A stretch of 64,000 nt of DNA from positions 27,051 through 91,050 of the forward strand of contig CAXYYA010000010.1 in NCBI GenBank assembly GCA_964293155.1, in the 5' to 3' direction. The stretch's first letter is position 1, and every line of letters begins with the position of its first letter. Below the pieces are notes generated by a model. That model was not told the DNA's origin and searched no databases. It saw only the letters and a list, made by a program, of their open reading frames with translations. Below, in pieces: positions 1 to 8,100 of this stretch. Made by a program: the position numbers and the translations under genes. This DNA comes from JAQVEB01 sp028698105. Lineage in GTDB: Bacteria; Bacteroidota; Bacteroidia; Bacteroidales; Dysgonomonadaceae.

Positions 1-9
1 ACCAAGGAA

Positions 10-420
10 ATGCCCATTTTCAAAAAGGCAATGGAGATTTCGGACACCGTGCGTACAATTTGCGACCTGATTCCCGATGACGATGAGATGTTATCCACTT
101 TCAAAGGCTTTATGCTGTCCGATTCGCTAATGATACCGGCCAAAATTGCCGCTGCCGAAGGAGGCGATATTTACGATCTGCGCATGGAAAACGCCGCCAT
201 CATCCGCAAATGTGCCCGCGATTTGATGGTGCAAAACCACAGTCTGGAAGCCTTCGGCTTTGAGCATGTAGAGTATTACCAGATTGTACGCCATCTGATT
301 GAAGAATTCAGGTTGCTTTTTATTGATTGGGTGGCAAGTTTCGATCCGTGGAATTACATCGTGGACGATTGGGGATTGTTCAATCCGCCCGGAGTGGGTT
401 CGCACGATGAACAACCGTGA
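10..420 (+). CDS. hypothetical protein, acidic, about 136 aa
   Basis: Unrecognised cytoplasmic protein. No signal peptide or membrane segment is visible; the sequence is acidic and mostly helical-looking, with a Trp/Phe-rich end (residues about 105-128) and a conserved-looking helical middle. The frame is open upstream to the window edge (three codons before this ATG), so the true start may lie outside the window. It ends 27 bases before the small membrane protein and could share its operon. Coding status rests on its length and on the next gene following closely in the same direction. No function is proposed. Confidence 0.6.
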   Translation: MPIFKKAMEISDTVRTICDLIPDDDEMLSTFKGFMLSDSLMIPAKIAAAEGGDIYDLRMENAAIIRKCARDLMVQNHSLEAFGFEHVEYYQIVRHLIEEFRLLFIDWVASFDPWNYIVDDWGLFNPPGVGSHDEQP

Positions 421-447
421 ATGTGCATCACAAACCGTTAAATTTTC

Positions 448-756
448 ATGAAAATATTCCAAAAAATCCGCCTTTTGTTCACCTTTTACCGATATTTTAT
501 ATGGGTCTCTATCTTCATTGATGCCGCCTGCATGTATTTTTTGTGGAAAAACGGAATCGGTGCATACAAAATGCTGTTTTGGTTGAAATTATTCTCTATG
601 GGCGTTTCTTTTTACCTTGTAAACGAGTACAAAAAACACGAATATTTCTATTTTTACAATTTCGGACTGTCCAAAAAAACGCTTTGGATCACTACGCTCA
701 CGTTCGATTTGCTGCTGTTCTTTGGTTTAATGATCTTAGCCTATCAATTCCGATGA
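448..756 (+). CDS. small integral membrane protein preceding ABC ATPase
   Basis: A 102-residue protein with about three hydrophobic helices (roughly residues 13-33, 40-58 and 78-99) and a basic amino end. Its stop codon overlaps the start of the ABC ATPase in an ATGA arrangement (753-756), so the two are translationally coupled and probably act together. At three helices it is far smaller than a usual ABC permease; it may be a minimal membrane partner that oligomerises, or an accessory subunit. Family not recognised. The pairing is seen directly; joint function is inferred. Confidence 0.65.
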   Translation: MKIFQKIRLLFTFYRYFIWVSIFIDAACMYFLWKNGIGAYKMLFWLKLFSMGVSFYLVNEYKKHEYFYFYNFGLSKKTLWITTLTFDLLLFFGLMILAYQFR

Positions 757-1403
757 AACACACCCTCGACATAAGCGGCATTCGGTTATTATTCGGCGAA
801 AGGCTGATTCTTTCCGATGTTTACCTGAAAATTGAAACGGGCGAAGTGGTTGGATTATTAGGACGGAATGGATGCGGAAAAACATGCCTGATGCGCGTTA
901 TTCTGGGTTCGCTTCCGGCAGAAAAATCCATTTTGGTGGATGAAACATCACTTTTTGAAGCATACCGGTATCCCGAGTTGGTCAGATACGTTGCACAACA
1001 CAACTTCATTCCCAAATCACTGACATTGAAGCGGATTTTCAGCGACTTTTCGCTCGATTTTTCTGCCTTTACAACCATCTTTCCGGAATTTGAAACCCGG
1101 TACAAATCAAAAATCGGTCATTTATCGGGTGGGATGCGCCGCATAGTGGAATTGTACGTCATCATGAAATCGCCTACACAGTTTGTGCTTCTCGATGAAC
1201 CTTTTACGCACGTAAGTCCGATGCAAACAGACCGGATCAAAACGATCATAGACGAGGAGCGTTCCAACAAAGGTTTTTTCATTACCGATCACATGTATCG
1301 CCACATGCTTAAAGTTTGCGACCGAATCTACCTGCTTTCAGACGGAAAGACACATCGGGTAAAAGAAGCCGGCGATTTGAAAAAACTTGGATATCTTTTT
1401 TGA
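753..1403 (+). CDS. ABC transporter ATP-binding protein
   Basis: A 216-residue ATPase subunit that would couple ATP hydrolysis to transport on the inner face of the membrane. Visible motifs: Walker A GRNGCGKT (residues 37-44), Q-loop Gln82, signature LSGGM (124-128), Walker B LLDEP (146-150) and switch His180. I chose the ATG at 753, which overlaps the upstream stop, rather than an upstream extension that reads through the membrane-protein gene out of frame. At about 216 aa it is a minimal ATPase of the LptB/lipoprotein-exporter size class. No conventional permease is adjacent; the only membrane neighbour is the 102-aa protein. Substrate unknown. Confidence 0.85.
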   Translation: MKHTLDISGIRLLFGERLILSDVYLKIETGEVVGLLGRNGCGKTCLMRVILGSLPAEKSILVDETSLFEAYRYPELVRYVAQHNFIPKSLTLKRIFSDFSLDFSAFTTIFPEFETRYKSKIGHLSGGMRRIVELYVIMKSPTQFVLLDEPFTHVSPMQTDRIKTIIDEERSNKGFFITDHMYRHMLKVCDRIYLLSDGKTHRVKEAGDLKKLGYLF

Positions 1404-1410
1404 AAAAATA

Positions 1411-1458
1411 TTTTTGGAAATTTTGTTTTTTGAATTATCTTTGTACCAAATCGGTACA
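1411..1458 (+). promoter_or_regulatory. promoter and palindromic operator of toxin-antitoxin operon
   Basis: A Bacteroidota-type promoter: TTTG at 1413-1416, a 19-nt spacer, and a perfect -7 element TATCTTTG at 1436-1443. A perfect inverted repeat, TGTACC-AAATC-GGTACA (1442-1458), begins inside the -7 element and covers the expected transcription start. It lies just before the antitoxin gene, where a Phd/YefM-type antitoxin or the toxin-antitoxin complex would bind for autorepression. The repeat is seen directly; its role is inferred. Confidence 0.7.
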
Positions 1459-1476
1459 CAAAAAAAATAATGCTTT

Positions 1477-1728
1477 ATGGTTGTAGTCAGTTCAAGAGAG
1501 TTTCGTGATAATCAGAAAACGTATTTGGATAAAATTGACGCAGGTGCGGAAATCTTGTTGCAACGCGGAAAAACAAAAACATACAGGATAACCCGTGTAG
1601 ATGAAGACGATACGGTTGTAAAAAAGGAAGATATCCTTACGCCTGACAATGATTTAGTAAATGCCATAACTGCTGAGGAGTTGCTAAACAGACTGATACC
1701 GCGTCTCGAAAAAATGTTGGCTAAATGA
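1477..1728 (+). CDS. Phd/YefM-like antitoxin
   Basis: An 83-residue protein whose first ~50 residues follow the Phd/YefM antitoxin pattern: a short amino strand (VVVSSREFRDN), a helix ending in a Gly-rich turn, then a strand with an R/K-rich stretch (LLQRGKTKTYRIT). The charged, Leu-rich carboxy tail (about 60-83) would wrap the toxin. Such antitoxins neutralise a RelE/ParE toxin and autorepress the operon. The stop overlaps the start of the next gene (ATGA at 1725-1728), the classical coupled arrangement, and a palindromic operator precedes it. Family call is from pattern and context, not alignment. Confidence 0.75.
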   Translation: MVVVSSREFRDNQKTYLDKIDAGAEILLQRGKTKTYRITRVDEDDTVVKKEDILTPDNDLVNAITAEELLNRLIPRLEKMLAK

Positions 1729-2054
1729 ATGTTCTGTTTTCGCCGGAAGTAGAGGATTATTTGTTTGAACTGTCTGAAATTCTTTACCAAAAAGAATATT
1801 TCGGGTTCAAAGATTCGGCGGTCGAATATGTGAGAAAATTAATTTTGGAAATCAGAGATACACTCCCGATTTCAAAAAAACGTCCTGCTCCTGCCTACTT
1901 CGAACGATACGGCAAGAATCTTTATTATACTTCGTTTCGCGTAAACAAAAACAGTCAATGGTACGCGTTTTTTTCTACATATATTCAAAATGGTGAAATA
2001 ATTTATCTGGTTCGCTATATCAGCAATAATCATGTAGTTGCCCAATATTTATAA
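1725..2054 (+). CDS. RelE/ParE-superfamily toxin
   Basis: A 109-residue protein overlapping the antitoxin gene by 4 nt. The architecture fits the RelE/ParE fold: amino strand (VLFSPEVEDYL), two helices with many Lys/Glu, and a carboxy sheet ending in YFERYGKNLYYTSFRV and IIYLVRYISNN. RelE-type members cleave mRNA on the ribosome; ParE-type members poison gyrase. I cannot tell which applies, because no diagnostic catalytic set is clear. The system is complete (promoter, operator, antitoxin, toxin) and sits before the convergent pbpC gene. Confidence 0.72.
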   Translation: MNVLFSPEVEDYLFELSEILYQKEYFGFKDSAVEYVRKLILEIRDTLPISKKRPAPAYFERYGKNLYYTSFRVNKNSQWYAFFSTYIQNGEIIYLVRYISNNHVVAQYL

Positions 2055-2064
2055 CCTCAACTTG

Positions 2065-4467
2065 TTACTCAACCCTAAATTTTATCGCCAGCGAATTCCC
2101 TTTTTCGTCCACCACCGTAATTTCATGCTGCCCCGGAGAAGGAGATAACTCCATTTGATGAATATCAGACGTTTCGCCTAAGTAATCTTTATCCAGATGC
2201 CAAAAAACATGCGTTGAGGGATTTCGGTGCGCCAGTTCAAAAACCGCTTTTCCGCGCGAACCGTCTAATTGTTTGGTAATTTTAATGACGGCATTCGGAT
2301 ACGGATAGATAAATTGCATAGGCTGTCCCGAAAGTTCGTTGCCGATGCACTCAGGCGAGAACGGAGGAAGTGTGCGATATTCCGGATGGTGCTGCTTGTA
2401 ATACCATTCCCATGCCGGCGGCAATACAAACCATGCAACAGGCCGTATCCCCCGGTTTCCGGCGCATTGCTCAAACACCCGATAATGACCGTCATCCGAC
2501 ACATGAATCCGTTTATGGTAATTACACACAGCACCCTGCGCTCCTTTTACCGGAATCAACACCGTATCAATGGAGCTTTCGGGACAATTCATGCCTTTCA
2601 GGCAGCCGCTTTCACGGCAAACGGCAGCTTCGGTCAATTCGCCGTACGGTGGTTCAAACCAGCCCGTAGCCGGCAGAAGATTAAACAAATCGAACATCAC
2701 TTGCGCCGATGTCCGTGCTCCGGTTAATCCCGGGCGTCCTTCGCCACTGGCATTCCCCGTCCAAACGGCAACAAGGTATTTTGGCGTTACGCCCACTGCC
2801 CACGCATCGCGAAAGCCGTAGCTTGTTCCGGTTTTCCACGCTACTTTTCGCATGGAAGGAACAAAATGCCAGTCTATTTCTTCGGGGCGATTCACGTTCG
2901 TGAGTGCTTCCAACGTCAACCACGCTGCGGCGGAGGTAAAAACATTTGACCGTAAAGACGCACAGCCGTGCGTCTCTACACGCCCGTGTTCATCCTGCAC
3001 CAACTGAAATTCGGGATCATTCGCAGAATGCGAGGCCGCGTGCACTAAACCCGCATACGCGTTGGCGATTTCCCAAAGCGTGCCTTCCGCTCCACCTAAA
3101 ATCATGGATAAACCGTAATAATCGGCCGGTTTGTTTAATGTGCTTAAACCGATTTCTTTCAAAAACTGATGAAATTTAGGCACACCATACCGTCGCAACG
3201 AAACAACCGCAGGGACATTCAGCGAGCGCGCCAGCGCCTCATCGGCATGCACGGCGCCATCGTATTGCAGACTGAAATTTTTCGGAGCAAAACCGTTGAT
3301 GTTGATCGGAATATCGGGAAGCAATTCCTTCGGTAAAAGCAATCCTTCCTGCAACATGGCACAATAGAGAAACGGTTTAAGGATACTGCCTGTGCTTCGC
3401 GGCGACTGAATAATATCTACCTGGTTGCCATACGAATTATTAAATTGAACATTTCCGTTGTAAGACAAAACTTCATTCGTTTCCAAATCTACGATGAGCG
3501 CAGCGAGATTAAAAACGCCGTTTTGTGAAAATTCCGCATTCCAACGGTTCAGAACCTCTTCTGTTTGCAACTGTAAACGCTTGTCAATCGTAGATTGAAT
3601 ATGGTTTCCGGGTTGTTGAAGATAAAGTTGCGTGACCAAATGCGGCGCAATTTGCGGCAACTGATGCGGATGCGCGGGCAAGGGCTCTGCAACAGCCAGT
3701 TCATAATCGGTTTTTTCTATGATCTTTTTGTCGTATAACCGAAGAAGCAGCCGGTTGCGTTTTTGGATCAGTCCGGCTCTGTCGCGCCCGAAGTGCATCA
3801 TCGCCGGAGCGTTCGGCAGAACAGCCAACGTAGCGGTTTCCGCCCACGATAACGATCCCGAAGGATGACCGAAGTACCGCCACGATGCAGCCTCTATACC
3901 TACCACGTTTCCGCCCATGGGGGCATGCGAAGCATACAAAGCGAGGATACGGTTTTTGGAGTACGATAATTCCAATCGCGTAGCGAGAATGATCTCGATG
4001 AATTTTTCGAAATAGGTGCGTTTGTTTTGTCGCATCAGGCGAATGGTTTGCATCGTGATGGTACTTCCGCCGCTAACTACTCTGCCCGATTTTACATTCT
4101 GAACCATCGCCCTGCCGAGCGCCAACGGATTAACGCCGGGATGATACCGAAATCCTCTGTCCTCAAATTCAATCAGGCATTGTTTGTATTTTTCCGGTAC
4201 ACTATCGGTTGGCGGAAACCGCCACTGCCCGTCCGATGAAATACGTGCGCCCAATAGTTCCCCTTCCCTGTCGGCAACCAATGTGCTGTATGGCGTATCG
4301 AATAAGGGTCTTGGTAAGGAAAAGAGATACCAGATCAGCAGAATAATACTGGCGATCAGGGTTGTTTTTTTCCATCGGTTTCGATGTAGAGACGCACGGC
4401 CGTGTGTCTCTACGGTAAATAATTTACCAAACTGTCGCGTCCGTTTACATTCAAAATAATTCATCAT
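2065..4467 (-). CDS. pbpC: penicillin-binding protein 1C (glycosyltransferase/transpeptidase)
   Basis: Bifunctional inner-membrane peptidoglycan synthase. Order: cytoplasmic tail (1-34), one membrane helix (about 35-51), GT51 transglycosylase domain with the catalytic Glu in EDRGF (about residue 102) and the GGSTITMQ motif, transpeptidase domain with nucleophile Ser361 in GSILKPF and KTGTS further on, then a PBP1C-type carboxy domain. About 800 aa fits the family. Two 28-bp palindromes are read in frame: VETHGRASL at residues 19-27 in the tail and VETHGCASL at 497-505 inside the transpeptidase domain. PBP1C is usually encoded next to an alpha-2-macroglobulin; here a RAYT gene intervenes, and its stop lies 17 nt inside this start. 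Both ATG codons at the start (4467, 4464) are plausible. Confidence 0.93.
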   Translation of the reverse strand: MMNYFECKRTRQFGKLFTVETHGRASLHRNRWKKTTLIASIILLIWYLFSLPRPLFDTPYSTLVADREGELLGARISSDGQWRFPPTDSVPEKYKQCLIEFEDRGFRYHPGVNPLALGRAMVQNVKSGRVVSGGSTITMQTIRLMRQNKRTYFEKFIEIILATRLELSYSKNRILALYASHAPMGGNVVGIEAASWRYFGHPSGSLSWAETATLAVLPNAPAMMHFGRDRAGLIQKRNRLLLRLYDKKIIEKTDYELAVAEPLPAHPHQLPQIAPHLVTQLYLQQPGNHIQSTIDKRLQLQTEEVLNRWNAEFSQNGVFNLAALIVDLETNEVLSYNGNVQFNNSYGNQVDIIQSPRSTGSILKPFLYCAMLQEGLLLPKELLPDIPININGFAPKNFSLQYDGAVHADEALARSLNVPAVVSLRRYGVPKFHQFLKEIGLSTLNKPADYYGLSMILGGAEGTLWEIANAYAGLVHAASHSANDPEFQLVQDEHGRVETHGCASLRSNVFTSAAAWLTLEALTNVNRPEEIDWHFVPSMRKVAWKTGTSYGFRDAWAVGVTPKYLVAVWTGNASGEGRPGLTGARTSAQVMFDLFNLLPATGWFEPPYGELTEAAVCRESGCLKGMNCPESSIDTVLIPVKGAQGAVCNYHKRIHVSDDGHYRVFEQCAGNRGIRPVAWFVLPPAWEWYYKQHHPEYRTLPPFSPECIGNELSGQPMQFIYPYPNAVIKITKQLDGSRGKAVFELAHRNPSTHVFWHLDKDYLGETSDIHQMELSPSPGQHEITVVDEKGNSLAIKFRVE
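2952..2979. repeat. RAYT-associated 28-bp palindrome inside pbpC transpeptidase domain
   Basis: Imperfect copy of a 28-bp palindrome (consensus half GTAGAGACGCACGG followed by its reverse complement); two arm positions differ from consensus. Read on the minus strand in the pbpC frame it encodes VETHGCASL (residues 497-505), apparently in a loop between the conserved SxxK and KTGTS regions. Its length is not a multiple of three by itself, so flanking bases must have been gained or lost with it to keep the frame. Confidence 0.85.
4386..4413. repeat. RAYT-associated 28-bp palindrome in pbpC amino tail
   Basis: Nearly perfect palindrome, with one T for C in the right arm relative to the consensus. 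On the minus strand it encodes VETHGRASL at residues 19-27 of PBP1C, in the cytoplasmic tail before the membrane helix, where an insertion should be tolerated. Confidence 0.88.
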
Positions 4468-5041
4468 TTTTCCAATTCAACGGGTTATTGACAATATAAC
4501 TTCGGATATTTTCTAATGATTGTGCATTTTGAATGATATGGTCGTAATAATTGGATTGAAAAAAACGGTTGTATTTATTGTATTTTGGAATGTCTAATAA
4601 ATTGTCATCTATATAATTATTGACAACTGTATTTACGCGTGATTTGAATCCTGCAACAAATGATGAAATTGATTTTGGTCTGCGTTGTGGTAGTAGAGAC
4701 ACACGGCCGTGTGTCTCTACGCGGCCGTGTGTCTCTACGCGGCCGTGTGTCTCTACCACATTATCATCCGATTTTTCCAAAAAAATAATTCCGTGAATAT
4801 GATTCGGCATAATCACATATTCATCCAAAAATAATTCATCCCGAGTATGAAATGATTTTTCCCATTCCGTTTCGACTATCAGGCCATAATCAGATAAAAT
4901 CATCCTATCGTCAATAATTTCGCCTAAGATACACTTACGGTCTTGTATTGTCATTGTGATGAAATAAATACCATCACAAGAATAATCCCAATTATGTTTT
5001 CGATGCGATGAAATACGATATTTATTTTGAAATTTATTCAT
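4451..5041 (-). CDS. REP-associated tyrosine transposase (RAYT, Y1/HUH family)
   Basis: A 196-residue single-strand DNA transposase of the TnpA_REP type. Visible: the HUH motif in MPNHIHGII (His81 and His83), the family's characteristic end 'YYDHIIQNAQSLENIRSYIV' (candidate catalytic Tyr165/166) and NNPLNW close to the carboxy end. RAYTs process and are thought to spread short palindromic REP sequences. Residues 96-116 are an extra loop made of three VETHGR units encoded by palindrome DNA. I chose the ATG at 5041; the frame stays open upstream, but that part overlaps the palindrome and the alpha-2-macroglobulin gene in another frame. It lies between the macroglobulin gene and pbpC, overlapping the pbpC start by 17 nt, and no terminal repeats of an ordinary IS are apparent. 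Confidence 0.9.
   Translation of the reverse strand: MNKFQNKYRISSHRKHNWDYSCDGIYFITMTIQDRKCILGEIIDDRMILSDYGLIVETEWEKSFHTRDELFLDEYVIMPNHIHGIIFLEKSDDNVVETHGRVETHGRVETHGRVSLLPQRRPKSISSFVAGFKSRVNTVVNNYIDDNLLDIPKYNKYNRFFQSNYYDHIIQNAQSLENIRSYIVNNPLNWKNDELF
4693..4756. repeat. palindrome plus 18-bp tandem repeats inside the RAYT gene
   Basis: A full perfect palindrome with ACAC/GTGT arms (4693-4720) is followed by two further copies of an 18-bp unit, GCGGCCGTGTGTCTCTAC (4721-4738 and 4739-4756). Each 18-bp unit encodes one VETHGR on the minus strand, so the array is frame-neutral and forms residues 96-116 of the transposase. It looks like local expansion of the right half of the palindrome. Confidence 0.9.
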
Positions 5042-5064
5042 TGCATTTTGGATTTTTGGATATC

Positions 5065-5092
5065 GTAGAGACGCACGGCCGTACGTTTCTAC
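5065..5092. repeat. RAYT-associated 28-bp palindrome upstream of RAYT
   Basis: Copy with two mismatches in the right arm, between the stop of the macroglobulin gene (5118) and the RAYT start (5041). It is the only intergenic full copy and lies 24 bases upstream of the transposase start, where REP palindromes commonly flank RAYT genes. A degenerate half-copy (ACCGTGC, 5094-5100) follows directly. Confidence 0.87.
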
Positions 5093-5117
5093 GACCGTGC
5101 GATTACATGTAATGAAA

Positions 5118-8100
5118 TCATTCCACAACCTCAACCCACATCCCCGTATTCCGCGCTTGTTCCTGCGGCGCATACATGGCCTGACACGATACAGCCGGCA
5201 GGTAATAATTCCCCCGATAAGCTGCCTGCAAGCGCACACGGAAGGTTTTGGATTGCCCGGCGCCCAGATTGAAATACGTCAGCACCCGGTCATCGCGAAT
5301 ATCGCGATAATTGTATTGCATAGACGCACGGCCGTTCGCGTCAGCGCCCATCACGCGCTCATTGAAAATTTCCCATCCCGACGGGAAAATATGCACCAGC
5401 GCCAAATCGGTAAATGCCTGCTGCGGCGTATTCGTTACGGTAACAACCGCGGTGAACTCCGTTCCCTGTTTCAACGATTTCACGTCTATCGGGTTGCCAT
5501 TCAAATCCGCGTATTTTACCGAAAGGTCAAACAAACCATGTGTAGCCACATTCAACGTGTCCACCATCGGTTGCGTGCGCACGGTCAGGCGGGCATATAC
5601 TTTTCCCTCCGATTTGCTATCCAAACGTACATCTAAATTCGCAGCCGGAGTGATATCCGCCGTATAGATCGCCTGCGGCGTGGAAATGTCTTTCATCTTT
5701 TTGCCATTGACAGACCAGCCGGCTTCGATATTTCCTTTTCCCATTTTTTCGGCAAGCTGCGCCATCGCGATCAATCCGTATGCGGCAGTTTGCGTGGAAA
5801 TATAATCGGAAGAGAGCTCTTGCGCTACCGAAGGAGCCATAGACAAGGCTTTCTCTACGTTGCCGAGCAACAAATACGTTTCCATGATCATGGCCTGATC
5901 GCGCGCGGCGCTGCCGTAGGTATCGTTGTTAAAACCATACGCTTCCACACTATTCGAGGCATTGAAGATAAGCGAATTGGCTACATCGTTCTTCCCGGCT
6001 AAAGCATACGCGGCAGCCAGTCGCCAACGCGCCTGCAACGAGATGTTTTGACGTTCCCGCAAACGGTTCATGGCACCTAACTCGGCTTGTTCGTTCAACG
6101 CCAGTGCGTAAAGGCGGTAAGCCTGCTGCAGATCGGCCATCGAATAACTATAATAGCTGCGATAAGGCGCTGTGGGCGTCCAGTTTTGAGCCAGTTTTCG
6201 CTGGAATTGCGTCCATCTCGACAGCACATTTTCGGGAACATCATACCCTTTGTTTTTAGCTTCGATAAGAAAATGCCCGGCATACGTGGTTACCCACTCC
6301 GTGGCATAATAATCGCCCGGCCAATAGACGATGCCGCCATCGGGCAATTGCCGCGAGGACAGAATACGGATCACTTCGTCCACTTTTGCCGTCATTTGCT
6401 TTTTCTCGTTATCGGACAACGACATAAAATTCTCGACATACAACAACGGAAAACCTTGCGATACCACCTGCTCACTGCATCCGTGCGGATATTCCAGCAG
6501 GTAATTCATGTTTTTATTCAGATTGATCCCCGGGAGACGCGAAAGCTCGAGTTTAGCCCAGTCATCCGGGTTCACGGCATCGGTTTTTATGTTGAAAACA
6601 GCGTTTTGTCCCGGTTCCAGCAACTTAGATTGCGTGAGCACCAAAGGCGGATTCGGGTTACGAATGCCGATATCAATGGTTTCCGTGAACGATGCGCTGC
6701 CTCCCGAGGCTTTTATGACGACTTGTTCCGTACCGATTTTTTTATCGGCTTTCAGCCGGAAGAATACGATTTTATCACCCGTTGTGTCGAATGAAAGCGT
6801 TTGCGACGTTCCGTTCACCGGTTTCAGCAATCCTTTTGTTTGAATGGAAACCTGCACGTTTTTCACGTTTTTGTCCATCGCGAAAACATTTACAGGAAGC
6901 CATACTTCTTCGCCCGGCCCCATTACGCGCGGAAGAGTGGATAACGTCATGAGCGGATTCTTTACGACAACGGTTTTTTCGGCGCTTCCATAAGCGCCAT
7001 TCCCCCCGGCAACCACCATCACGCGTACAGAGCCGATGTATTGCGGTAGTTTTATGTTGTGCGATTTGGTTTCGCTGCCTTTTATCGTGAACGGCCCGAG
7101 GAATTTCACCACCGGCTTAAACCGGTTCACATTATCACTCGATGCCTTCAGCGCCTCATCGCCGCCGATACTCAACAGCGGCCCCATCGAACCGGTATTG
7201 GCGCCGAGTACGCGGTCGAATAAATCCCACGTGCGAACACCCAACGCTTCGCGTGCGTAAAATTCGCTCCACGCGTCGGGTGTTTTAAATGCGGTGAGAT
7301 CGAGCAATCCTTCGTCCACAATGGCCAGCGTGTACGTCATCGGTTTATTGTTCTTTTCCGAAACAGAAACGGTAAACGCTTTTTCGGGACGAAGTTCATC
7401 CGGCATTTTAATCACCGGAGTCAGTTTGCTATTGCTATCTTCCACATTCACGTTGACCACTCCGTACATCCTGATCGGAAGATCGTTAGCCGTTTGCGCA
7501 TGCGGTTGCAGTAACGTTGCGAACACGTAAAAATTCGGATTCATTTCTTCCGTAACCTCAAAGGTGTATTTGGTATCTTCTGTGTCGGATGTCTTAACCC
7601 ATTCACGCTTAATTATATGCGAACCATCTTCGATGCTTATAAGCACACGCCCCTGCGAACTTTTGGGAAGAATAACGGTGGCTTTTTCACCAACTTTGTA
7701 AGTCTCTTTATCGGTTGTAAACGAAAGCATAGTTAATCCCTCGGCATCGGTTTTGTTTGAACGGCCGCGCCATTCAGGCCAATCCACATAGAAAACCGTT
7801 CCGGTTGTGTGTCCCTTTTCCGCGTCTTTAACCAGGATCAGATAGCGCCCCCAATCGGGATAATTTATCTGGAAACTAATGTTTCCTTTACCGTCCGCTA
7901 ACGACAATTTTCCGTCGGCTAACGGTACAGCCGCCGTATTGTTCACATACGAACCCAAATCTTCTTCGGTGCTGTTCCACCACCAACTCCAGTTGAGTTT
8001 GTACACTTTATACTCCACTTCGCTCGCAACGGGTTTTCCGTATGCGTTTACCGATAATACGCTGAATTTCAATTGCTTGTCTGTTTCCAAAAATTCATTG

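Noticed and set aside
543..752. Longer ABC ATPase start at 543
   Set aside because: It would overlap the membrane-protein gene out of frame; ABC similarity begins at 753 and the ATGA overlap is typical.
2269..2727. Long plus-strand frames inside pbpC
   Set aside because: Antisense shadows of a clear gene with catalytic motifs on the minus strand.
4693..4756. Short repeat array as a CRISPR
   Set aside because: The 18-bp units are contiguous with no spacers, and no cas genes are present.
5042..5239. Amino extension of the RAYT frame up to 5239
   Set aside because: This part overlaps the macroglobulin gene in another frame and the palindrome; family similarity begins at the ATG at 5041.
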